Positions 1-51,700 of a DNA stretch of 64,000 nt are shown piece by piece; within the stretch, counting starts at the first letter, position 1, and the number at the start of each line of letters is the position of its first letter. The position numbers and the translations under genes were made by a program. The notes below the pieces were generated by a model. That model did not search any database and was not told the origin of the DNA. It worked only from the letters and a program-made list of their open reading frames with translations. This DNA comes from Allolobophora icterica (lineage: Eukaryota > Annelida > Clitellata > Crassiclitellata > Lumbricidae). The DNA lies in assembly GCA_963556255.1 (NCBI GenBank), contig OY744606.1, positions 1,395,741 through 1,459,740 on the forward strand, given 5' to 3'.

Positions 1-1876
1 ATTTATTTATTTATTCTAAGGTTTAACGTCGTCTTGTTACATCAGAGACCGTTGACAAGAATTCGTAAATGTTTACAATGCAATGAAACGAGAAATTAAG
101 AGATGTCGAAACAGAACTTTACAATGTCACTAATATTCATTGTTTAATTACATAGGCAATATAGTTGAAACTGTCTATGTCATAGACTCTATGATAAACA
201 TATTTCGATTAAATGGTTTGATGCGAATTGAACAATATCTTGCAGCAACTGTCACAAACAGTAAAAAAATTCTTAATAACATTCTTAATTCAAAAGAGCT
301 TCTTAAGTTAGTTATTCTAATTTTAAAACAGCTTTCATAAACAAATTTACAGTAAATAATTATATAAAAATTATAATCATGACATGATATTCATGTTCTA
401 CTTTTGAAATTTTAAGGTGATTCTTATTATTCTTCAGTTTAATGACATCTTATGGCAACATAGCCGTTATCATCACATCACAGATCAAACATTAACAATT
501 TCAGGAAGAGTGGACACTGTGCATGTCGATGCAAAGCGGCTACTAGTTATTCAAAGAGCGAAGCACGCACTTAAAAGAGGTGTGTAAGGATACGCTCTCC
601 ACTACGCACGCTGTGCTAGATAATTCTTTCACTGCTAAATGAAATCTCTCTGGCCATGGACCGGACTCGGAATCTCCCTTGACCATCTCTGGAGATGCAG
701 GCAGTTTTTAATCGAAACGCAACAGGGTTGCTGCAAGTAACACACGCCGTCATCTAGACGACCCTTCTGACTTGACGCAGCGATTGTGAATAAGCTGGTG
801 TTTTGCCCTTACCTTATAGTAGCGCTTTAGGACATTTGAGCTTATGCCTACGATTGTCTACCCTACTGTCTGTACTTAATACTTTTGCCATAGCACGTAG
901 TGCCAGTCCCACGCCCGGATAAAGGAGGAGGGCGAGGTTAATCATCTTCGTTATGCCACAGCGCCGTTAAACAGTAACTACATACCTTAACGGACATCTT
1001 TTGCTTCTTCAGTTTAGCTGTGTCTCGTGGTGACATCGGTAATAATCATTGATCACTGTGCTATAGGCAGGTATGTGGATCCTGGGATGGATCAAGAGTT
1101 CAACGACATCTTATGGCAACAAAAGCCGTTAACGTCGACAGAAATTATTTGACATAGTATAGTAGTATTTCGACGTTTAACGACATCTTATAGCTACATA
1201 TAGGCCGTTGACTTCTTTAAAGGTATTGATGTATTTAAGGTCATTGCCATAATATTATCACTTTCGTCATCAATTTTCTTTCGCTTCTCTCGTCATTGAC
1301 TCCGTGTCTGACAGGTTGTTGAGACGGTGATATTTGACAGGTGGTTGTGGTCGATCTTTTATATTAGGCTATATTGATTAACATTTAATATTTATTCATA
1401 TAATTATCTACATATACGTTCTTAACACATATGCGTCATTATTCATATTTTGGCACAGTAGTAGTTTCAGTTTAACGTCATAATACAAAGATCATTAGTG
1501 TGGCACTCCTCCTTGGGACTGGCACTGCCAGAGTACGTGCAGTGGCAGAGTTAATATTTTGGCACAGTAGTAGTAGTTGCTGTTTAACGACAATGTGTGC
1601 TATCAAAAGTCATTAGCGTCGCCCTCGTCTTGGGACTGGCACTGTAAGAGTAAAATACTTTGGCATATTAGAGCTTATTATTATTTATATAATAAATGAC
1701 ACACTTAAAAGAAGTGTATGAAGATTGTATAGACCTATATATAAGACACAATGTCATTATCAACGATACGTCTTCAAATTATTTATAAAGTAATAATAGG
1801 CTTAAAAGAGGTGTGTTAGGAAATGTTCTTTACTACTGAATTACTGTTTAATTTTGATAATTCTGATCTGCTGTAG
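1..1876. repeat. upstream intron sequence with a degenerate dispersed motif
   Basis: No exon found. A diverged motif of the type TTTAACGACATCTTATGGCA followed by AGCCGTTAACG recurs near 20, 435, 1009, 1098, 1168, 1466 and 1571, and again near 2091 and 2625. A second motif, CTTGGGACTGGCACTG, sits near 1512 and 1633. About 640-850 is a retroelement 3'-end relic ending in an AGCGCTTTAG-type tail. The first half of the Ig domain completed by the 1877 exon is not in this stretch. Confidence 0.5.
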
Positions 1877-42602
<40,726 letters not shown>

Positions 42603-43057
42603 GCAGGACAATATGGCCGATTTGTTGTCGACGTTGCGTCAGAAACTCCAAAAAATAGCTTTAAAATATCGTTTCTGTACATTTTAGCGCTACATCTTAG
42701 CACTTGACTAACCCGTTACATCCATTTCTATCCTATACGCCTCGGGCTGTAGATGAAGGACAACACCCTGGGTTTTTGTAAAAGTTTGGTGTACGCTTAG
42801 TTAATCCCTGTTGTGTGTTAATTTTGAGGACGATAGGCCTTGCGCTATTTATTATTATTTATTGCAATAATCTAGTCTACCATCGCTTTGTGAAATACTT
42901 TTAGCTTGATTGAGTCGTGTAGCATAGTGGTTAAGATACCGGCTTTGTGAAGCAGGAATAGGAGTTTGAATCTTTGTACGAATTATTCTTTGCTCACCCT
43001 GAAAATTGAATTCGACCGCTCTTCGCTCTTTGATATCTTTGGCGTTTTTCAACCCAG

Positions 43058-43063
43058 AATAAA
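43058..43063 (+). promoter_or_regulatory. possible polyadenylation signal AATAAA of the Ig gene
   Basis: First AATAAA I found downstream of the stop, 456 bases after it. Another is at 44093. Position only; no transcript evidence. Confidence 0.25.
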
Positions 43064-44999
43064 AGTTTCCGTCATTTTTCTGAAAAACATGCGAAAATTC
43101 GCAATCTTTGTCGGTCGCATCCTTGAACATTGACCGCGCTTCGTTTTCGTAAGTTTCTTAGAGCTTTGCGTAAATTCGTCATTTTTATGTTTGATAATTA
43201 GGTAAAATCAAGCAGTAGCTGTCCTTGAAGTGGCGTCATATTATGTCCTTGAAGTGGCGTCATACGTGTAAGCTAATCCTGCTAATAACCTACCTTTCAT
43301 TATTTTAGGCCTAGTCAACGGGCCCACGTACAATCCATGCACTTTTAAGACGTGTGTAAAAGTCACTGTGTATGGGTTTGGGCCAATGCTTTAAACTATG
43401 CCATCTCTTTAGTCTTAACGTTATGAACGTGACGATTTGATAGTACTTAAGATTTGACGTAGCGCTCGTGAGTAGGCTGGTGTCCTGCGCTTGGCCTTCG
43501 AGTGGCGCTTTAGAAGTTTGGAGATTACGATTTATAATCACGATACTGCGGTTTATTTACTTAATAATCGTCGCAACACGTTATATTTCAGAATCGTGAT
43601 AACTTGCTATTAGTTTTGTGGTTGCAACTCTCACGTTTCCTTTGGTTCAAGTAACTACTTTCAGTGTGTTGAGTTTGGGTTTTCTGAAGAGAACTTGCAT
43701 AACTGTGAATCTCGTTAACATAGGCTACGTAGGCCGTGTGTAATCACTGTAATATTTGCTTTTTGAGGTTTTCAGTTTACAGAGTGTAGCTCGTACAGTA
43801 GCACGTGGGTCATGTTGAAATGGTTCGCAAGCCTCCTTTATCTATTACCCTCTCCTTATCGAACAACCACAAGCCCTATTTTCTCTCACTCCAATCAACT
43901 GCCCTTCCAACATCACAGCTAGTGTCTGTTTTTCACATCTGCAAACTCCAATATATCAGTAATAATTATATCCTTTTAAACTTAATCAATTTAATACAAT
44001 CTGACTTCTATAGCGCCGTTATACAAACGCACAAGGCTCCAATTGATGGTTGCTTCAAGTGAAATGGTAAGAAATTCCAAATCTGTTGGGGGAATAAATA
44101 ACACATGCACATCACAATAATTACATGTAGTTTAATTCAAATCTCTTTTTAGACACGCCGTAAATAACAGACGGAAACAGTGAGAAAATATCATAGTTAA
44201 TCAAAAAGACACATATCGCACCTTTGCAGGAAAAGGCAAAGTGGAACAATCTATACCGCACGTTCAGTCGGAAGCGGAACACAGTTGAGCCAGTTGTACT
44301 ATGGGTTTCTGGGCGTTGAAGAAACATGGAGTCCAGTAGTATTCTCAATTCTGTTTATTTAGAAGACAATTGTTAAGTTTGGATATGATCTTGGGATATT
44401 CAACAGTGGCACACCACATGACTTATGCATCTGTGTATGAGGACGTCAGTAAAGCACCTCTACGAACCCCTCAAAAGCATTTATGAACACTTTATATTGC
44501 TAAAACTAACTCTCCAACATGTGTGTTGACTTGTAACATTAGGTGCCAAAAAACAGCTACACAACAGAAATCGAAACATCCAATCATCGGCAAAGATATC
44601 TAACAGAAATTATTCATAGCTTCATCGTTAGCATCATTTAAAAAGTCCCTAACAAATATCAAACATAAACAGTAATTAAACACCATTGATGGAACCATCT
44701 CACATGATGTTTTTGACGAGCAATGAGCATCTATCTAGACAATATAACATGAAGGCACTATATAAACCTTTTAGTTACATTACATTGGTGTCTTGGAAGA
44801 GATCAACGACCTAAACCAATAAAACTACACTTACAACAGCATTGAGAAGAATGTCCGTGCAGAAATATCAGATGACAGTAGTGACAAAAATATACAATAT
44901 ACAAAATGTAGTGTCTCAAAAATTATTTATGCAGTACTATTATACTGAGCCCAATCGACAGCTGAAATAGCTCAACAAGTCTTAAAAGCTGCTTCACCT

Positions 45000-45600
45000 A
45001 CTTTATAAAATTAAATTTCGAGTTTAAGTACATCGACTGTGGAAATTAGAATCACATACAGTCAAATACGCTTCAAGGATATCTCAACGAAGTACCGCAC
45101 TGCAACAAACGAATCTCGACTGAAACTTAAAGTCCACCGTTAGGCACAGGTAAGATTAAACGTAAAGCTTCAGAATTACATCCACTGTGGAAAAATTAGC
45201 ATCACATACAATCAAATACACTTCAAAGATATCTGAAAGAAGTACCACAATGCAATAAACAAAATAACTGAAGGTTAATAGATACAATTTGGACACAGGT
45301 AAGTTTAAATATCAAATTTCGCCAATTATATGTACTGCTGAAGTAAAACTCGTACATTCAATGCAGTTGAAGATGTTGCAACAGAACAATCGATGGAAAA
45401 AATTTGTAAGTACATCCATAATTGAAATTAAACTCATAAATTTGAACAGATATATAATAAAACAGTTGAGCCGAATGTATTCTGTGGAGTACACTCACTG
45501 TGGAAAGTTTAAGTCATAGATACAGTCAGACAGTTAAAGATTCAATGATATAATACCAATCAACAAGTTTTGCAAATACAACCACGAAAATTAAAATTAC
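45000..45600. repeat. about 150-bp degenerate tandem repeat, 3-4 copies
   Basis: Units share CATCGACTGTGGAAATTAGA, ATCACATACAGTCAAATACG, CTTCAAGGATATCT and GGCACAGGTAAG, with drift. Starts are near 45010, 45165, 45315 and 45480. Confidence 0.7.
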
Positions 45601-45629
45601 ACACATTTACACAAATGCGAGATTAATTG

Positions 45630-46075
45630 CCCGTCTGCCACGCTACTCGCGCATTTCATCCTTCATGTTTGAGAAACTGCACTGACTTCCTCTCTCTGCA
45701 CGTATTAAGTTCAAAATCCTTATTCTGGTGTCAAAGACACAGCGGGGTCTCGCCCCCAAATATTTAAGTGATGTAATTCACCGGCCTCTTTCTGTCTCTT
45801 CGCATCGTCCACTTCGCTCCTCAAACAGATTTGATCTCTCAGTTCCTCATACTAGAACAGCTATGGCTCAGTACCGATCTTTTGCCTCAATTGGTTCCTC
45901 TCTCTGGAATACACTGTCTCCTTCTACTCGCTCTCAAATTTTAATAAGTAAACCCTCATCTTCTTTTGCTTTCCTCAAGACTTATTTCTTTTCTCTCGGC
46001 CTTGCGCACTGGGAGCGCCTCTGAACGGTTCACCCTACTAGAGGCGCTTTATAAATGTTTAAATACAATACAATA
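45630..46075 (+). mobile_element. L2/CR1-type retrotransposon 3' fragment
   Basis: Codes RGLAPKYLSDVIHRPLS, TRTAMAQYRSFASIGSSLWN and a stop just after GLAHWERL. The 3' tail is GGGAGCGCCTCTGAAC, GAGGCGCTTTATAAATG and an ATACA tract. An in-frame stop near 45685 shows it is dead. Confidence 0.85.
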
Positions 46076-46388
46076 AAAAAAAATACAAAGATATTTCAAG
46101 AAAATTATTCTCTATGAAAAACCTTAAATCATTTTCTAATCTTCCAACAATTCCTTCTGTACGAAATTCTTGAAAAATCATAAACAAAGAATCATGGTGA
46201 GCCTATCACATGCTTGGTAAAGTCTTTCACCAACATAAGTCTGGACATGATAGTATCAATGTGTGTTAACAGAAAACAGTTAAAAATTCTAACTATACCT
46301 ACGACAAACTTAGAAAATTATTTCTACTTACACAATACACCCAATGACAGGAGGTAATACCACGAGGTATTATATCATACAAGCATTG

Positions 46389-46394
46389 TTTATT
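46389..46394 (-). promoter_or_regulatory. possible polyadenylation signal of the NOSTRIN-like gene
   Basis: TTTATT on the + strand, AATAAA on the gene strand, about 820 bases past the stop. It is the nearest match I saw; unproven. Confidence 0.2.
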
Positions 46395-47217
46395 GATGTT
46401 TGTAACAATGTTGCCTTGAGTGATTATCTCGATACTGTCTCCAGCTGTTGACCCCAACCACTGGAAAATTGCATGAGGAGATAGTACAAAAAAGCACCGC
46501 TGTTCCATCCATAGTGTTACAGTGCCGGCATTCTGTTACACGCATTCCAACATGTCACAGTGTTTATCCATTCTAGTGACTTCTATTGCGCAATTAATCA
46601 ATCAATGCGTCAATCAATGGTCACTTTGAGTGCAATCATGCGTCGATGCAAAGTCCTATGAGGTCAAAAATCATAAACACGCAAGTATTTGTAAATGTAA
46701 ACTCTGCAAGAACGGAGTTACGACTTCAAAGGCATCACAAAACTGATGGACACAGGACGTGATTATCGAAATTTCGGATCAACTACTGAAATCTACCGAA
46801 ATCTGGACGAAAATCTGCGCGTGGTAATGCATCAACCTTTCACTAATGATGCATTCAAGTTCAAATGTATTCAAATTCAAATATATTCAAATCAAATGTA
46901 CTCAAATACAAATACATTCAAATACAAATGCTAATGCATTGCATGAGCTTTACAACAAAAGGAGCAAATGTTTTTTCCAAGATGTCACCCTGTTATTGCT
47001 TATGCGTCAGTTACACGTTCCAGCAACAGAACTACGTACATCTTCAAAGGCCACTACTGACATGCACACACCGCGTCATCTAGCCTTGCGGAACCCAGAA
47101 AACTTGTCTAAGTTAAAGCTACTGTTGTTGAAAATCGATCGACGTTAGTTTCAGTCATCTCATGGAATAAAAAAGCTGATGTTTCGATGTTGTCGGCGAA
47201 TTCTACGACGGCCGCGT

Positions 47218-47315
47218 TCAATTAACGTAAGATCCCGGGAAGAGGCCGACTTTGCCGTTCAGTTCACCATGCCACCAACCATCGTCGTGTTTCTCGTAAA
47301 CCGTTATGACGTTAC
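47218..47315 (-). CDS. NOSTRIN: NOSTRIN-like last exon: SH3 second half and stop
   Basis: Codes NVITVYEKHDDGWWHGELNG then KVGLFPGSYVN and TGA (complement of 47218-47220). The acceptor TCTGAATCAG directly upstream gives the phase (2 bases in) that joins RPG of the previous exon to NVITVYE. The open frame continues upstream of the acceptor but would add an unlike insert to the SH3. Confidence 0.88.
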
Positions 47316-48696
47316 CTGATTCAGAAAGTACCAGAACCTCGTTTAAAGTAATCAGACATCTTTGTACGAGAAAAACTCTACCATGCTCACACTTTTCGTA
47401 AGGGATCGTCCATAAAGGACGTCCACAACGAAGGGTCATCCCAATGTGAACAGAGGGAGTGGGTTATGACCAGTGCGGACGTCCATATCTAAATTTGATA
47501 CGTAGTTTTTTCAGTACAACCTTTGCCAAAAACGCTAACTTCAGTCAGTCAGTAAGCCAGTCTGTATTGGCATGTAATTAGAGCAATCACTGATATAACA
47601 GCAATCATGATTATTAGTGTAATTAAAACCTCTTGATTACCACGGCAATCTACCTGGTCTAATGGTGAGCTCGTTAGGACCATTGCCAATGAATTCGTAT
47701 ACCGCGGTGCACTTAGACATCGCTGTAGCAGGTGGACCATCAAAATCATCGTCTACAAAAACAGAAGAATTCTGACTCGGAGCCAAACACGATCAAACTC
47801 GCCTCATCAAACTTTAATTTCCACCAAAGCCTGTGAATAAGCTGGTTCCAAAGATACATTTGGGCACTGAAGAAAGGCAGAGAATGCAAAAACAGGACAG
47901 CGAATCCTAAAGCTTCAGGTGAGCCAATGCAAACAAGAAAAAAAGACCCAAACTGTGGTTTCTTAGAAATTGTAATTAGTAACTTCTATTGCGCCGGTGT
48001 CTAATGCACAAGGCATCAACCAATGGCACACCAAAACCAAGCTGTAAACAGGTCAATATCCAGAAGATCAGTCCGTAAGAGAGCCAGCCTGATTGGATTG
48101 ACAGTTGAATGCCAGGTAAATTGTAAGTAAACATTAAAAGTCTCAATACATACATACAAACAAACAGCGAAACATACATGCATCACATATACATACATAT
48201 TCTACATTCATACATACATGAAAGCATGGTTTTATTTAGCCCAGGAAAGATTTCGAAGAATGGATATGCAAACTGAACTCACCATACATCGATTCTATGC
48301 GACCACCTTCAGCTGGCGGTCGGTAGGTGGCAGCACTTGTTGGTGACGCAGCAAAACCTTCGGTAACAGCAGACGACATTCGTAAAATGCTCGCGGAAAA
48401 ACCCTGCGTTAAACAGAATAAAATAACTCCATGATTTAAGAAGAAGACCAGTCCCTTGAGTTCACCCCAAGAGGCTGCCATGGTATGAAGTGTTAGCGAC
48501 TTCATTTTCTCAGCCTCGGCTTATGAGGGCTGGTCGGTCTTCTCCCTCTCTCCACCCCATCTTCCCATGACAGTGTACGGTCAGTGAACTCATTATAGCT
48601 GGGGTGGCGAAAGTGGGGCAGAAGTCCAAACACAAAGTTCTGCCGTATGACTAAAAGAATTCAGGCAATGGTTCTCATTTGAATGTGTGTGTGTGT

Positions 48697-48785
<89 letters not shown>

Positions 48786-51700
48786 TGTGTGTGTGTGTGT
48801 CAGTCTTGTTGTCCTCGAGACCAAGGTCTTGGTCTCGAGTGCACTCGAGTTCGTTTTTAAAAGTCTTGGTCTTGGTCTTGAGGTTCAAGGTCATGGTCTT
48901 GGTCTTGAGGTTCAAGGTCTTGGTCTTGGTCTTCAGGTTCAAAGTCTTGGTCTTGGTCTCGCAAGACCAAGACCAAGACCGGCTGTCAATATGAACAGTC
49001 ATTTAACAGAACTCAAGAATTCTGTATCAAGCCTGCTTGCATCATATGACCAATATCTATGGATGGATACAAGTCTTGTTGGTCAGGAAAACCCATTGGC
49101 AGCAGCAACAGTTATTCTGTATCAGACGGTATGATAAACCATGGGAAGATTTCAAAAGAACTCCCTATCTGTACATTTACATCTAGTGCTTGAAAAGCTT
49201 CTCTGTGTGTCAGCGACTTCAGCACCTGTAGAACGTATTTTTTCACATGGCGGGATTTTTATGAGGCCCACCAGGCACGTTTTGGTCAGAAAATTCTGAG
49301 CGAATTGTTTTTTTATAAAATACAAAAGGCATTTGGAATAATAGTTTGCATGAAGGACTTTTGAATACGAATTCCGAATTCTCTGCAGTTTGCATTTAAA
49401 GTTAATTTGCCTGAATAAAATAAAAGACTCGTGTTTTCATTAAAATAGCGAATATTCCGACTTGACAATTTTAGAAGTCTTGACCTGATTGCGATTTTTT
49501 GGGTCTTGGTCTTGGTCTTGGTCTTGAGGTTCAAGGTCTTGGTCTTGGTCTTGAGGTTCAAAGTCTTGGTCTTGGTCTTGAGGTTCAAGGTCTTGGTCTT
49601 GGTCTTGAGGTTTAAGGTCTTGACAACAAGACTGGTATATATGCATGTATGAATGTATGTATGAAAGATTTGTATACATACAGTCATAAGTAAGTAACTA
49701 AGTAAGTAAGTGTATTCTTTATTGAAGGCTAGCAAGTCACAACAGCATGAGAAAAACCTTAATTGTCAGAATGCTGTATACTTACTAACCAACTGGACCT
49801 ATGCTATATAGTAATATATATACATATTATGGTTAATGCTATGTATATATATATATATATACCGATGTATGTTTGTTTATTAACTTTAGAAGATCTATTT
49901 AACAGACGTTGTTGTTCACCAGAGTGCTGTTTGGCAGCTGGTTTGATAAAGAATACACTTACTTACTTACTTACATACAATGTTACCCAAAAAGAAAGAA
50001 AATAGAACAATGAAGTAATAATGTTAGATCAAAAATGAAACAATTGCAGCAGAGCCTTCCTGTATAGCATCCTACTCAGGAAACCTCGTCGGGTAATAGA
50101 ATCAAATCTAGGGAGAACCAGATTAAGTGAACACATACATTCATTTGATTTGTTTATTGACACATACATCATATATCATCAGAAACCATACAGGAAGTGT
50201 AACAGAAGTATGACAGATACAATCTAATAAAGCCCAACATTGATGCAGGTCAATGAGTCAGTCGAAAAGGTTCATCTAGTTTACATAGATCCGCTAATGA
50301 CTCGGCTGGCTCATTTACAAAGTTTAATAATACATGAAGTTAATGCAAGAACTTTTTCTATTTGAAATTGACAGTGAAACATTGAGTTGATAGTATAGAT
50401 CAGTGTGTCGCAAACTGTGTGCCGCGGCACACTTGTGTGCTGTGCGAGATTTCAGGTGTACCGCGAGAGAAACCTAAAATTCGCTAGTCTCTTTAATTGA
50501 TTCATAAGAAATTATTTCATAAATACAGTTTTCGGCTTTTCAATGTTTTCATTTTTAAGAATAGTTTCTCATTCACAGTTATTCGATGTCATGTGATCAA
50601 AAGTAGAAACTAGTGACATCAATGACCTATTCTCTGTTATTTAGCCCTATTTGTTAATTACGTCAAGTCAAATCCATTAGGCTACGTTCCAAACTTTTGC
50701 TAGCTTTTGCGAGGCAATGGATTCGGATCACGAGTGTCTGTTGTTTCATAGAAATGTATGGTATGACTGTATGACCTTTCGAAAGGAAAAGTACTCGCAC
50801 GTGTTATAGTTCTGCGAACTGAAATCGTTTCCTTTTTTGATACTACGACTACTGGCTTTGAATTTCTTCACGATGACATTTGGTGGCTTGAAGTGACATA
50901 TTCCACAACGACCTTTTCGAAAAGTTGAACACCTTAAATTTGGGTCTTCAAGGTGCAAAAGAAAACATAATCACAATCAGGGCTGTAGTCGAGGGTATAC
51001 GCGGGTATACAGCGTATACTCACCTCTAGAGGCCATATACTCACCTCATAAAATATTCATATTTATTTATATTAAAATACTGTAGCGTATACTGACAAAA
51101 TACTGTAGTGTATACTCACCTCTAATTTGTTTCGGAAAACTAACTGGTAGCGTATACTCGCCTCTAATTTTACCACTACAGCCCTGATCACAATCATGGG
51201 AAACTGAACTCATTCAACAAAAAGTTGCAACTGTCGATTAAGAATACAAGCAATTCGCAGCTTGATTGCTTTCCAGGTATTGATGCTTCTCCACACAAAA
51301 GCATATTAATGGGGAAAATTAGGGAGACACTGGAATATCTCGCTTTATCATTCGCCAAATACTTTCCTTCACTGGAAACTGTTGAAAAGAGTATGAATGG
51401 GTCATCAATCCATTCGTAAATCACGAATGTGCCGAGCTGACGAAGGCTGAAGAAGAGAGTCTCATCGATTTAAAAACGATCTGCTTCACAGAGGCTCTCT
51501 TGCTGCTCGAGTTGTTAGCATTTTGGATCTCAATTCTAAGCCAATATCCAGATTTGAGCACGAAAGCAATCAATTGTTTGCTGCTGCTTGGATCGTTGTA
51601 TCTCTGCGAAGTTGGATTTTCTGAGCGACTACAGATGGTGGATGATGAAATGTGTGTCTGCTTGTCGGCTATCGAACCACGTCTTGAGTCAATATGCTCT

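Larger units (their letters stand above)
42603..47217. other. intergenic region between two convergent genes
   Basis: Both genes end toward this 4.6-kb stretch. It holds retroelement tails (42900-42970 tRNA-like; 43440-43545; 43975-44060; 46555-46660), an L2 fragment and a roughly 150-bp tandem repeat. No third gene was found. 3' UTRs of both genes must lie here. Confidence 0.6.

Noticed and set aside
42905..42970. tRNA-like sequence with GTAGCATAGTGGTTAAGATA
   Set aside because: Degenerate B-box and no paired acceptor stem; more likely a SINE relic.
47316..47439. Extension of the last NOSTRIN exon upstream to an in-frame ATG at 47439
   Set aside because: Would insert unlike residues into the SH3 domain and ignore a good TCAG acceptor; joining at 47315 restores the SH3 spacing.
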